Counted from the first letter of the stretch, positions 25,324 through 36,862 are shown. The stretch: DNA of 64,000 bases from Hemileia vastatrix (GCA_030280995.1 JASXTE010000004.1:17499185-17563184), one strand, 5' to 3'. Translations and numbers: made by a program. Notes: a model not told the origin generated them from the letters alone.

Positions 25324-26763
25324 TTAAGATTTTGGTTTTAAAGGGTATTTAAGATGAAAAGATTTTAGGAGTTCAGGGGCATTAGAAACATTGATGGCTG
25401 GTTCCCAGGATGTTTTGTCTGAGTCATTGAGGAAGCCTTCCCATTCCACGAGGTATTGAAGTTTCCCCTTGCGTATTCTTGAATCAAGGATACGGCTTAC
25501 TTCCCACTCTAGATAATCTTCTACTTCGACCGGTTCCGGAGGGGGTTGGTTCTTGCCTGGGTATATTTCTCGAGCCAGTTCCAGGAGAGATACATGGAAA
25601 ACAGGGTGAATCGCCTGCCATTTAGGAGGTAACTTGAGTCGAAATGCAGTTTTAGAGACTTCAGAGTCGATTTCGAATGGTCCCAAGCGCTTTTCAGCCA
25701 GTTTCTTTGATGGTCTTGTTGTTCGAATTTTTCGTGCGTCGAGCCATACTTTGTCGCCTGGTTTAAAGGAAGGAGCAGATTGTTGATGTTTGTTGGCCTG
25801 TTCCTTGTATCTTCGAATCGCTGATTCCAAATTTGTTTTAAGTTCTTCTTGGAGTCGTGATATAGTTCAAAGATAATGTTCCGCAGGATGATTAGTTCCT
25901 ACATGGATTGAGTTGAATCGAGGATGTCGTTCATAAATGGTTTCGAAGGGAGATTGTCGTGTCGAAGAATGAGTCGAGTTATTATAAGCAAATCCGGCCA
26001 ATGGTAACCATGTGGTCCAATCGTCTTGTTGGTAACTGACATACATTTGAAGATATTGTTTGAGGATTCGGTTAACTCTTTCTGTTTGACCATCGGTTTC
26101 AGGGTGATAGGCCGTGGAAAGATTCCTTGTGATATTGAGTTGTCGACACAGTTGGGTCCAGAATGTGGATACAAACAATGAGCCTCTATCTGAAATAATA
26201 TCATTTGGTAAGCCGTTTTTAGAAAATACATATTCTAGAAACAATTTTGACAAATCTTCTGCTGTAGCAGTAGTAGTGGTTTTAATGAAAATAGACATTT
26301 TTGAAAATCTATCTACTATTACTAATATAGCATCAAAATCATTAGACATAGGAAGTTGAGAAATGAAATCCATCAATAAAGATTCCCAAGGTTTAGAGGG
26401 AATAGGAAGTGGTTGAAGCAACCCATGCTTCTGGTGACGGAGAGCCTTATTCCTATTACATTCGTAACAAGCTTTTATATAGGCCTTGATTTCCCTGGTC
26501 ATACCTGGCCAGAAGAAATCCCTCGCTATTAACTGGTAGGTTTTATCAACCCCAAAATGACCAGCTAATGGAGAATCATGTCGACTGTTGAAAATCCATA
26601 TTTTTATCTCATTGTTGTCGGGTATGACTACTCTACCTTTGAAGACTAATAGACCTGATTCAATACTAAATCTTTTGGCCCCTTTCTTCAAGAGTATTTT
26701 GTCTTTTAACCCTAAACAATATTCATCCTTCAACTGAGCTTCGAGGATGTTGGATAGTGGATT
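25324..26763 (-). pseudogene. Element C integrase with chromodomain
   Basis: It is the same frame as RT. The H2C2 zinc domain is intact (SRHDSPLAGHFG, CYECNRNK). The core has D (LVIVDRFSKMSIF), D (IISDRGSLFV) and E (HPETDGQTERVNRI). A TGA at 25869-25867 (AEHYL-stop-TISRLQEELK) interrupts the frame. After it come the GPF-type module (AEKRLGPFEI), HPVFHVSLLE and the chromodomain (WEVSRILDSRIRKGKLQYL, SWEP, NAPELLKSF). Apart from the single stop, all functional residues are present. Confidence 0.93.
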
Positions 26764-28290
26764 TCAAAAAGATTGAATTGTCATCAAATTAAGTTGATGA
26801 GTCGTTAACATTGATTCGTTGAAGATTGATTGCACATTTGCTGGGTTCTTGTCAGCAAATGCGTCCCCCCGCTGTGGGTAAACGTCATCCTGACGTGACA
26901 GGATATCTGGGACAATGCAGTTTTTTCCTGGGCGATAGAAAATAGAGAAAGAAAATTCAGAAAGATATTCAGCCCACCTGGCCTGACGCCTGGTTAACAC
27001 TTTAGAAGACATAAAGTATTTCAAAGCATTATGATCTGTTAAGATTTGAAAAGGACTATCTAGGCTGAGAAGAAAAGAATGCCATTTTTTAAGACAATGG
27101 ATAATAGCTAAAAGCTCTTTGTCGTGAATTTCATAATTTAATTCTGCGGCTATGAGTTTGCGTGACTCAAAAGTAACAGGATGAAACAAATTTGTTTCAG
27201 GATTTAATTGGGAGATGACCCCTGCAATAGCATAATCGCTCGCATCTGTCTCAACTATTGTTGAGGCAGAAGGATCAAAATGTCGAAGGATTGGGGCTGT
27301 GGTGAAAGCCGTTTTTAGTGCTTCGAATTCCTTTCGTGCTGTGGAAGTAAAAACAAAAGGGATGTCTTTTCTAAGAAGAGAAGTAAGATTGGAAATAGTT
27401 TTAGAGTAATTTTTAATAAATCTCCTATAGAAGTTTGCAAAACCCAAAAATCCTTGGAGCGATTTAATGTTTTTGGGCTCAGGCCATTCCAGAATTTTTT
27501 GGACTTTGTTGTTATCCATGACTAAACCATCAGTGGATAACGTAAAACCCAAAAAATCAATTGATTTGAGGTGGAATTCGCATTTATTATGCTTGGCGTA
27601 GAGACCATGATCTCCAAGACGATTTAGGACCTGTCGAACATGATGAATATTTTCATCTAGTGTTTTTGAGAATATTAAAATATCATCTAAATAGACGACT
27701 ACAAATTGTTCAACAACATCTTGAAAGATATCATTAACAAAAGTTTGAAAAGTTGAAGGTGCGTTACACAATCCAAAAGGCATAACTAAATATTCAAAAC
27801 TACCAAATCTAGTGTGCATTGCAGTCAGTGGTTTATGACCTTCCGCAATGCGAATCAGATTGTAAGCGCCTCTAAGATCAATTTTAGAAAAGAAATTAGC
27901 ACCATTGAAAAGGGTAAGAAGTAATGACATAGGAGGAACGGGATATGCATTCTTCTTTGTGACTGTGTTGAGCTTTCTATAGTCAACACACAACCTAAGA
28001 CTACCGTCCTTCTTTTTTACAAAGAGGACAGGGGAGCCGGTTGGAGATTTACTGGCTCTGATGAAACCTTTGGCTACATTCTGTGCAATGTAGTCTCGAA
28101 GAACTTGAGATTCATCCTTCGATAAAGAATAGACAGGACCTGCCGGAGGTACTGGGCCTATTAACTCTATTTGATGGTCGTAGGGTCGATGAGGTGGTAA
28201 CTTATCGGCCTTGCGGATTGAGAAACCTTCGAGGAAATCGTGGTAGATTTCCGGTAGAGTTGATTTGGTTGTCCTCTTCATCTTCGAGAG
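26764..28290 (-). pseudogene. Element C reverse transcriptase - RNase H
   Basis: RT blocks are complete: VLFVKKKDGSLRLCVDYRKL, FFSKIDLRGAYNLIRI, LVMPFGLCNAPSTFQ, VVVYLDDILIFS (catalytic YLDD) and IDFLGFTLS. RNase H has all three acidic positions: IVETDASDYAIAGVIS, YEIHDKELLAI and QILTDHNALKYF. RT copies the element RNA and RNase H degrades the template. The frame ends with TGA at 26766-26764 (TIQSF-stop-NPLSNIL), but the same frame continues directly into integrase, so this is a nonsense mutation and not the gene end. Confidence 0.93.
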
Positions 28291-28954
28291 AATCTGTCAA
28301 GGGGATACCTGTATTGAGAGAGCAGAATTTGATTGCTTCGAGGCAATTTAAATCCTCTTCAAGTGAAGTCATCGAGCTAGAAGGGTTAGCCAATTGCTCA
28401 TTTAGAGAAGGATCAGATGCTTGCAAGTCATCTGGCAGAGACTTGTCCTCTAGCAGGACGTTGTCAGGCGGGTTGTTTAACTCCCTATTGACCTGCATTG
28501 AAGAATCAGAAATATACTTAGATCGTGGGGTGATCAATCCCTTAGTCCAATCAATTTCGGGATTCCAATGCGTTAAAAAGTCATGGCCAAGAATGGTATC
28601 GTCCATCCTTGGGGCGTCCAAGACTGATAATTCCCACTCAAAGGGGGGAAAGTTCGGAAAGTTGAAAACCCATAAAACTTTCTTACTTACCCAATATTTG
28701 GGTTCCTCTGATTCGACCAAATAGATTGGAGTTCGATCGATATCTGTAAATGTTAGTTGAAGCTTCTTCGCAAAAGATAAACTAACAAAAGAAATTGAAG
28801 CTCCAGAGTCTATAAGACAACTGAAGGGGATATCCTCCTTAAAAAGAATGAATCTCAAGCGGTTTAAGGCAACTCCAGTCCTTAAGACATGGAGGTTCTG
28901 TGCACTGGGAGAGATAAGATAGTTTGCTTTGCACACAAGTAAACTATCTACTAG
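28202..28954 (-). pseudogene. Element C protease (5' part of pol)
   Basis: Entered by -1 frameshifting from gag, the frame reads LVDSLLVCKANYLIS, then the catalytic FSCLIDSGASISFVS of a retropepsin, and DDTILGHDFLTHWNPEIDW, the C-terminal ILGxDFL motif. A linker rich in Ser/Asp follows. The frame ends at 28202 and overlaps the RT frame, which is shifted by one base. The switch must lie around 28250-28290 and is probably a mutation, since no slippery sequence was seen there. The protease itself looks intact. Confidence 0.85.
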
Positions 28955-28960
28955 TTTTTT
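28918..28960 (-). promoter_or_regulatory. Predicted -1 ribosomal frameshift signal at the gag stop
   Basis: In sense orientation the last gag codons are TCA AAA AAC TAG, so the slippery heptamer A AAA AAC (28960-28954) ends right at the stop. A 5-nt spacer (TAGTA) follows, then a hairpin of 8 perfect pairs (GATAGTTT 28948-28941 with AAACTATC 28925-28918), extended by three more pairs after one mismatch. The -1 frame from CTA at 28954 is open into the protease. Confidence 0.8.
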
Positions 28961-30138
28961 GACTTCGAACTAGTACCTTCTCTTTCCTTCAACTTTACAC
29001 AGTCTTCCAACTTGTGCTTACCCCCACAATACATACATAACCCATTATCTGCTCGTCTCTTCCTCTCAGCTTCTTTAAGTTCCCCTTTAGGATCCAGTAC
29101 TTTGCTGATATTGCCTGGGGTCGAGCCTTTTGGTCGAGGTTTATCCTTTCCCTTATTGGGTTTGGATTGAGTCGAGGAGGATTGATTTGGTCGTGGGTGT
29201 GAAGAAGGTCCCAATTTAAAATTTAGGCCTTGAGATCTGTTGGCATATCGACGATGTTGAAGTCGTCCTTGATAAACGCCGTCAAGTTCGAGGGTTCGAT
29301 CCATTAAATCCGTTAAAGTAGTCATCTTCTGACCGTGAAGATTTAATTGATCTAGAATCCTTGAAGGAAGTCCTTTCTTGAAATGATACTTAAGGGCAGC
29401 ATCATTCCAACCTACTTGAGTTTGAAGTGCTCTGAAGTTCGAGATATATTCAGAGGCTTTACCATTATCACTCATGTGAAGAAAATCAAGTTCAATTTCC
29501 GCGTTGTCCGCTTCATTAGGGTCCCCAAACAACGTAAAAAGTTGGTCTTCAAACTTTTCCCAATTATTGATAAGTAAGTGGGTTTCTGTCGAAGAAAGCA
29601 TGAGTAGATAAGGTTCGAACCATCTTGCTGCTTTCCCGGCTAGGAATGAAGAAGCGTAGACAACCTTTGATTGGTCGCTGTTAAAGGTTCAAGGGTCATT
29701 ATGGAACAGTAGCTTGCAGGTTTGCAAGAAGGGTCGCAATCTGTCAGGGTGATCTCCGTCGAATTTGTCAGGAGATTTCATAGAAGGAGTTTTGAACTTA
29801 GATCCCTCTGAAGACATTGGGTTTGAAAGGGTTTTCATGAAAAGTCTCATGAAATCTTCCAGAGAGTTAGATGGTCCAGGTTCTGAGGATTGGCCAGAAG
29901 GGTGATTGGCAGGGGCGGATGGTGCCTCGTGCATTGTATCCTCTCCTTCTTCTTTTTCACTAGAATCCTCAAAATCCTGTGGGATGTCTTCTACAGATTG
30001 AACTGAATGTTGCCGTTCCCTAAGGTTGAGTGGTTCCAAAGAGTGAGTGCGGGAAACAGACCTTGTGGCTGTTGGCCTGCCTCTAGCGCAAGCTCTAGTA
30101 GTAGCGCCCGTAGGAGAAGTGCGTTGGACAGGTGCCAT
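28951..30138 (-). pseudogene. Element C gag
   Basis: The ORF starts at the ATG at 30138 (MAPVQRTSPTG) with a disordered acidic N-terminus. The capsid-like domain follows (DKFDGDHPDRLRPFLQTCKL, then SFLAGKAARWFEPYL). A zinc knuckle of spacing C-x2-C-x3-H-x4-C lies near the end (CMYCGGKHKLEDC). A single in-frame TGA at 29691-29689 sits at NDP-stop-TFNSDQSKV, where related gags often have Arg, so CGA to TGA is likely. The ORF ends SSKSKN and TAG at 28953-28951, immediately after an A AAA AAC heptamer. Gag packages the RNA and forms the virus-like particle. Confidence 0.9.
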
Positions 30139-30194
30139 TTAAAATTTTAGAAACACCTAAAAGGACGTAGTAGTGCAAAGAATGAGAACTACGG

Positions 30195-30207
30195 AGAATT
30201 AAATTAT
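30195..30207 (-). promoter_or_regulatory. Predicted self-priming primer-binding site of element C
   Basis: Two bases after the 5' LTR, the sense strand reads ATAATTTAATTCT. Its exact 13-nt complement, AGAATTAAATTAT, lies in the LTR at 30547-30535, 29 bp downstream of a TATAAAAG box, where the transcript should begin. This is the arrangement used by Tf1/sushi elements, whose RNA 5' end folds back to prime reverse transcription. No TGG-starting, tRNA-complementary site is present. Confidence 0.7.
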
Positions 30208-30209
30208 AC

Positions 30210-30980
30210 TGTCACCGGACGACCTACGCACAAGGTCGAGGATTTTCCTGAAAGTGAGATGAGGGATTTAGAGACTTCTTCGAAGAACAGAGGAATGATT
30301 TGAGGAAATGATTTGAAGGTCACTCAAAGTAAGAGCTACAGGTTCGAGGTTCGTTTGAGAAGAATTATAGACTAGTTTCAAAGGTAATAGTAATTCTTAA
30401 ATCTCACGAAGGGTTGGAAACTCAATAATCAAAGATTTAGGATTTAGAAATGAATATTGAGAAAATAAAAGAAAGATACAATAACAATGATTTTAACTTT
30501 AAAGATTTACCACTATTAATGTAAATACGATTTTATAATTTAATTCTAAGGAATATTGAACCAAATACCCAACCCCTTTTATATCCTTTGTTTCTCCTTG
30601 CATTGACCTCCCTTCCATCGGACCATTCCCATTCCATTGACCATTACTAACATACACTTAGACCCTCTTCGCTAAATATCCGTCCATGCTCAATTTACCC
30701 CTTTTTAATTAATTAACAAAACTTTAATGAAAACTACTACTGTACTATTTCGTTGAACCTAGCGCTGTGCGTCGCTTATTGAAAAGGACTAAGGCACCCT
30801 ATTGGGAGATTGACTAATTTAGATTTAGAGTTTAGGCTAGCGCAGTTAAATAGTAAGTACACAAAGGAAAATCGCAGTTGCTATGGAGAATTGCTTTCTG
30901 TGCTTCGAGTATAGATTTAGGACTCAATATTATTGATTTAATGAGCTGCTTTCGCCTCGAGTGTCACATGGCGCGTGACA
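30210..30980 (-). repeat. Element C 5' LTR
   Basis: 771 bp; relative to the other LTR it has an extra 13 bp near 30300 and an extra 19 bp near 30620. It starts and ends with TGTCA/TGACA. A TATA box in sense orientation (TATAAAAG, 30583-30576) lies 29 bp upstream of the predicted transcript start at about 30547. Confidence 0.95.
30535..30547 (-). promoter_or_regulatory. Predicted 5' end of the element C transcript (self-primer)
   Basis: This is the complement of the primer-binding site and is conserved in both LTRs (22943-22955 in the 3' LTR). The TATA box spacing places the start here. Confidence 0.6.
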
Positions 30981-30985
30981 ACAGG

Positions 30986-31096
30986 GGAAAGCTTCAGTAT
31001 TTAGTGCATTGGAAAGGTTATGGGGTTGGAGATGGGTCTTGGGAACTGGTGGAAAACTTGATGAATGCTAAGGGAAAGTTGAAGGAGTTTGAGTAG
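30986..31096 (+). pseudogene. Second half of the element B chromodomain, separated by element C
   Basis: The frame reads GKLQYLVHWKGYGVGDGSWE, then LVENLMNAKGKLKEFE and a stop. The first half lies at 22560-22630 (PPMPIQVGNEE onwards). Joining 22630 to 30986, with one copy of the ACAGG duplication removed, puts TTT TAC AGG in frame with GGA AAG CTT. This shows element C landed inside a chromodomain codon series. Confidence 0.9.
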
Positions 31097-31133
31097 GAGT
31101 GCAGGGGGAAGAAGTGTTAAAAGAAGAGTAATG

Positions 31134-31990
31134 TTAGGATTTGGTTTAGAGGTGGGGAAGAGGAGCCCTATAGGCACTATGCATTGTAAAGAGGCAGAAG
31201 AGTGGATATTGCATATAAGGGTTATATGGGGCAAGCACTGTGGAGCGCTCCTCATTGGACAACTTATCTAGTAATCCAGTTACTCTCTAGTCTCACTTCC
31301 AATTGGCATAGTCAGTCCCATCTTCCCTCACTTTTGGCAGTCCCAACATAGTCAGTCTTATTCAGTCTCACTGTTTTATCCAGCATAGTCAGTCCCACTA
31401 TATACTAGTGTTAGCACTAGTGGTAGTCCACCTTCTTAGGTCTTAAAAGTTAGGCTAGGCCTTCAAAGTTAGAAAGGGTGATTTTTAGTATTTCATCATT
31501 CATAGAAATAGTTTAAGACGCTTAAGTAATGCTAGATTATATTTGTGGGGGTAGTTCAGAATTGTAATCATTATCCGAATTAACCATTAGATCAAGAGCT
31601 AGAGCTGTGGCAGTGATCTCAAGTTGATTTTGGACAGAAATTAGAATTTTATATTAGTAAAAAGTGATGAAGATAAAGGGTATATGTGTGATTTAGGTAT
31701 TGATTAAGTGCTAGTAAGTCACATACCTAGCTTATATTAATATTCTCTTAAGAATAGGTGAAAAAAATCTAGGTTTTTGAGTTTTTGTACCTAGTTTTGG
31801 CATCTTTGTACCTAGTGCTGATTAATCATGATGAAGAAGGGAAATTTTTTGATGACTTATTTGAACAAAAAGAAGACATTTTTGGGGAAAAATATGCTTT
31901 TTATATACACCTATCTAGGGTATGTGTATTTCATATTTTGATGGAAGGTTCATTACCTTTTTTGTGGCATGTTTATGTGGTGTATTTGGT
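31134..31990 (+). mobile_element. Possible 3' LTR of element B and following non-coding sequence
   Basis: After the chromodomain stop, a purine-rich run (gtgcagggggaagaag) precedes TGTTAGGATTTGG at 31134, a plausible polypurine tract and LTR start. A TATA-like TATAAGGGTTATATGG lies near 31215. The end is not defined and no 5' partner was found, so this is tentative. Confidence 0.35.
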
Positions 31991-32340
31991 AAGGTTTAAG
32001 ACCCCCTATTAAATTCATTTCTAATCACAAAAAATAGGAATCCCATCTGTATTAGGTCATAAAAGGAAATAAATTTAAACTTAAAAATCAATATAACTGA
32101 AAGTTTATAACTATTTATTTTGATTGAAAAAATTGAGATTTTTAAATGGCTGATTTGAAATGTTTGACACCCCCTATTAGGCATATCCTGCACCAAAAAT
32201 GTTTTTTTCTAGTGATAAAATTTGATTTTGTTGCTGTATTTTTGTGGTATATAATATGTTCTGATTTAAGGTTTATTTTTAACTTTGAAACCCCTTATCA
32301 AGTCTCTTTTAATGATAAGTAGCTCATATAATAACTGGAG
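31990..32340. repeat. Three Harbinger/MITE-type right ends in series (relics)
   Basis: AGACCCCCTATT (~31999), GACACCCCCTATT (~32164) and GAAACCCCTTATC (~32286) resemble the right terminal sequence (TGATACCCCCT or TGACACCCCCT plus ATT/AAT) of the elements at 34104-43629 and 37002-42757. The stretch before the second copy (gctgatttgaaatgtttgac) resembles the subterminal part of the MITE at 41579. Matching left ends were not found. Confidence 0.4.
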
Positions 32341-34410
32341 TTAAGTTTTTTCCCTTTTTTTTCTCATTGTATCTTTGTCTCATACTTCCACCATCTTAAA
32401 AATACCTGCCATTCTGCACCTCAAAACTCACTTTCTCACATCTCAAGATTCTTCATATCAAGATTTTCATTCCTCTTATTACTTTTCACTACACAGCCTA
32501 TTGAAAAATGTCTGATTTTATTTATTTCTCCATCTAAGACAGCTAACCTTGAGAGCTGTAACTTTCCAGCACAAGACTAAAACCAAGGCACTGGTTGTAG
32601 AGATGGAAACAGCAGGTGCTATTCACCAAAAATTACACACAAGTTCAACTCTCCTTGGGCAAAGTTCTACTCAATATTTTTCTACCTGATTATACCCAGG
32701 ACTGAGTAACTTAAGCATATGAAATATGCTAGACACATGCAATAGGCATGTGAAGAAATCTTAAGTATATATAATAAGTAAAAATAAGTGAAATAAGTCA
32801 TATACTACAATATATGCCAAATAATTACCTTTATACATGCATATACTAACCTTTTATAGGTATTATGTACTTAATATTAAGAGGTGATAGTGTGAGTTAG
32901 TCTTAAGTACCTTTGAATTAAGGGTGCATAATATATTAAGTGTTCATAAGCTGTCTTTTTCATTTTTATAGTGAATAATGGATAAATGCACTTTAAATCA
33001 CTTAAAAGCTGGATATATGTGCTATAAATTTATTAATATTCAAAATGCACTTTGAAAGATCAATCTGCCTTATTTAGTGCAATTAATTTGGCTAATATTT
33101 AGTCTTAAAATAATAATTCTAAAGATTGATGTTTTTTATCCTAGAATTGGCTTATGTGTATTGGCCTTATGCTGCCTGCATTTATTCCATGTGCATATGT
33201 TCATTAATTTAAAAGTTATTAATTTCATGCTTATTCCTCACTTGGTTACAATCACTATATATTTAATCACTCTAAAATAGTCAAGAGGTGCTTATTTAGT
33301 GTCCTAATTGCATTATACATGCATTGACCTCATTATATGAACTAATAATTGCATTAACCCCAAGATCAATGGCCACAATTTACAATCACATCCAAAATTG
33401 CTTGAATGCACTAAAATAGTCAAATATTTACCTGTGAAAGTGCCTTCCAACACTCTGTGTTCAGTCACCCTAAATTTCACATCCTTTTTTTGGTTTCTCA
33501 ATGGGTTTAAAGGCTAATTTGGGGTTTTTTACATGGGAATTTTAGTGGCAAGAATTGTTATAATTAGTGTTTTTAATTTCTACTGTTGATCTATCTTATT
33601 TAGATATTATTTTTAGGCTCTTTTATTTCCTTTTTAGTGGTTTATTTAAAGAATAACATGCATATATTCTGTTTTTGGGTCATTTCTATATCTTGATGTA
33701 TTATCCCATGTTATTCTTGTATTTTGGCATGTGGAATGGCTCTTTTTTTGTGAGTGGAAAGTTGTTTGGTTACTAGGCATGTGAAACTGCTTGAGGTGGA
33801 TTCCATGAGGAGATGAGTTCCCTCAGTGTGCTGAAATGTCTGGGGATAGCAGTGTAGTGGGTCTGGGAAACATGGGATGGACACCAGGGATTTATAGGTA
33901 TATAAGGAAGAGGTTTTTGGGCTATTATTCTACACTCTTTAATTCACCTTTTAAACATATAACCTATCAATTACAAATTATATTCATTAGTACTGTTTAA
34001 GTCTTTTAAATATTCTTTTAAATCATTAGTTCTATTTTTCTACTAAAATTAGGCTGTAAAACATTTATAATAAGTGAAATTAATTTACTGAGACCATTAT
34101 ATTAGGGGGTATCAATTTTGACTGATCCACCATTTAATTAATTGCAGATAAAGATCATTATACCCCAATTATCTTTGACAATTATTTTTTCTAATAATTG
34201 GGTTATTAGACCTTTTAAATTTCAATGTTCACCTCTATCTTTCATTTTTATCCTCAATTTTTCATAACCACATCTTTGACAGCTTTCTGGATGTGCCAGC
34301 CTCCCTACCTTGCTATGCACTCCTATCCTGTCTATTCATTTTATCTATTCAGAACCCCTCCCCATCTCATCTAGTTGTTTCTTCTCCTTTTCGTCTTCAA
34401 ATATCTTAAC

Positions 34411-34790
34411 ATGCCTTTATTTCATAGATCTTCTCAAAGGCATCCTTCTCCCAGTTTTTCTTCAAATCCCATCACTCCCTCTTTCCCCTGCTCAGCTGAG
34501 AAATCAAAGACCATTCAGCTTAAAAAAGATGATAATCTCATACTTATCAACTGGCTGAAAATTAAAACTAATTATGATTCTTGTTTTGGTACTTAGAATG
34601 CAACTAAATTTGGATGTCACCCCGCATCAAAATTCAATGGATATATTCTATTGGTAAATGAATTACAAAATAGGATAAAGGGAAGGATTGATTTTTTGCC
34701 TAAACATATGTCTGAACACTTCAAGCACTATCAAGCCAAGTACAAGAATGCTAAACTCTTTCATCTTTCACTGGTTTTGGTACAAAATTG
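34411..34790 (+). pseudogene. Outer Harbinger ORF1 relic (Myb/SANT-like)
   Basis: The frame MPLFHRSSQRHPSPSFSS... aligns with the inner copy at 37359. LKKDDNLILINWLKIKTNYD matches KKDDYLIIINFLKIRSNFE, NGYILLVNELQNRIKGRID matches NGYLLMSNEVRKKRRGRID, and HYQAKYKNAK matches CYQ-stop-KYKKAH. A TAG at 34594-34596 interrupts it and a TGA follows at 34788. The stops of the two copies fall at different codons, so neither is an ancestral stop. The C-terminal coiled-coil exons are absent. Confidence 0.8.
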
Positions 34791-35479
34791 AACACTTAAT
34801 GAAAATTTTAAATGGCTAGTTTCCTTTATTTCATACATATTTCATTCCAAATTTTTTAGAAAGTTTTCTTGATAGAATGCATTAAAGCTAATAAGTCTGT
34901 TGAGGAAATTGACTTCTTAATGAAAATTTTTGATGATTAGTTTTTTTTATTTTTTTCTTCATATTTCATTCTGCATTTTTTCAAGTCAAAAATTTTACAC
35001 ATCTTATTTGAAAATTTGCCAATACCCCCCCCCACCCCTGCAATTTACTCTAGGAGGGGGTAAGGATTACCAAATTTTTATTTTATTTCATAAATAATTA
35101 AATAAATCAATTTAAAAAAATAATCAAAAAAGTAAAGGAATCCCAAATACTATCAGCCAATGGTTTCATGAGCAAAGTCAAAGAAAACATATGAAAATAA
35201 TGGTATTATGAACTTATTCATAAAATATAATTGAATAAACACCTTTATATAGCACAAGGGCTTGATTGTACAACACTTAAATTGATTGATTATCTTGAAT
35301 AAATGAAAAGTTAAATATTAAAGAAAAAAATAAAAATTTGTTAATACTTTAATTACTGTATTTAGAACCCCTCCCTAATGTTTTAGTAACCATTGACCTT
35401 TCACCCCTTACCTTACGTACCTGGTTTATCAAACTTTTATTGATCTGAAAAGAACATCCAAAATGAGTAAACTTTTTGG

Positions 35480-35881
35480 AAAATTCTAATCCAGGAGGTG
35501 CCTTATAGTTTGATGATTATCTCTTGAAGAATTCTAAATTACTTCCGTAATCCTGTTTCCTAAACCAAAGTGCATGATAAATTTTTGATCTGTAAAGTAT
35601 AGTACATGGCCTTTTATTTTAGCAGGTGAAGGGATTGGTCTTCCAGTAATAGGATCAATATAACAGAAAAGCCAAAAAGTAAGAATATTAGAATTGTTTT
35701 TGTGAACATGGCTCTGGCTGTGAAATCTTCCATATTTGATTATAACATTAGAATAAAATATATAATCCTTACTGAGTTCAACCCATTCCATATCTGTACA
35801 ATTGGGAAGTCCAGATTTTTCGGCCAGTTTATGATTAGATTGAAATGCACAAATAAATATTTTTTTCAAGTGATTGTCCAA
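35480..35881 (-). pseudogene. Harbinger ORF3 (unrecognised), outer copy
   Basis: The frame is 115 aa from MDNHLKKIFICAFQSNHKLA to a stop after GLGNRITEVI; the frame then continues NSSRDNHQTIR as in the inner copy. The block DPITGRPIPSPAKIKGHVLY is nearly identical to the inner copy at 39179-39502. I do not recognise a domain. It lies on the strand opposite to ORF1 and the same strand as the transposase. An accessory protein of the transposon is the simplest reading. Confidence 0.6.
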
Positions 35882-35899
35882 TAAATAATTGAGTGATCC

Positions 35900-36827
35900 T
35901 AAGATATGGGAGAAAAAATCCTAGATAATCATCAGATAAGAGTTTCAGAAGCCTTATTCTCTAATTATGCAACATAAAAACATGAAATAAATTAAGTGAT
36001 ATTTGGAAAAAAAGGCTCCACTTTAAAGGTCAATATCTCAGGAACCACTGAACCAAATTCAAATCTGTTTATGGGAAATGAAAGATACACTTCAGGAGAG
36101 TCTCAAGTTAAAGTAAAAGTGATTTAAACAAACCAAATCCTAATATTTTACATAAAAAATGAAATAAAAAAATTCAAATTGTGAAAAAAAGATCAACTTT
36201 AACAGTCAATATCTCAGCAACCATTGAACCAAAGTCAAATCTTTTTGTGAGAAATGAAAGGTAGCCTTCAGGAATACGTTCAGAGAAAAGTACATTAGAT
36301 TCGAATAAAATTAACCCTAATTCCAAGTCTAATTTTAAAATTTTACAAACACTTGAAAATTGGTAATGGAGGTGAGAACAAAAGGAGTTTAATAAGTTCA
36401 CAGTTATCCAGATAGGAGTCATACATATATTTAAGTATGAAGTTTTCATAGAAGGAATGAGATATCATATAGGCAAGAAAAAAGGTGATGAAACTTACCT
36501 TGATTGAAAAGTAGGGAAAATAGAGTGAGAAAGATTGATGTTGGAATTATGGGGAAATTGAATATGGAGTAAGTGAAATGCATAAAGAATGAGTAATGTA
36601 TGTGTTTTGATGAGATGGAACCAAAAAAAAGTAAAATAGGGGAAAGGGGGGATAATGGCTATGCCAAGGAGGGATGAAGAGTAGGATGATGGAGCTAAAA
36701 AAGAAAGTAAAGAGGGAGAGAAAAAAAAGGTTAATTTCACCATTAAAATCAAAAATAACTAATAACAAAAAAATTTAGATACAAAAAAGAAAAAAGAAAA
36801 AAAAATTATAATTAGAAATCAAAATTT

Positions 36828-36862
<35 letters not shown>

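Larger units (their letters stand above)
22631..30980 (-). mobile_element. Element C: full-length chromodomain Ty3/Gypsy retrotransposon (8350 bp)
   Basis: Two direct LTRs start TGTCACCGGACG and end GCGTGACA. The 5-bp target duplication ACAGG lies at 22626-22630 and 30981-30985. Coding sense is minus, so the 5' LTR is at the right. Sense order is primer site, gag, protease, RT-RNase H, integrase-chromodomain, a long spacer with an antisense gene, 3' LTR. LTR-LTR divergence counted by eye is 16 substitutions plus two indels (13 and 19 bp), so it is young relative to its neighbours. It carries three in-frame TGA stops and one frameshift, so this copy is probably not autonomous. Three damaged relatives (LTRs only) are at 52110-52862 and 53681-55626 and, as host target, element B. 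Confidence 0.95.

Noticed and set aside
28250..28290. Second programmed frameshift between protease and RT
   Set aside because: No slippery heptamer or following hairpin was seen; a one-base mutation is simpler.
30180..30209. tRNA-primed binding site for element C
   Set aside because: No TGG-starting complement to a tRNA 3' end is present next to the LTR; the self-complementary 13-mer explains priming better.
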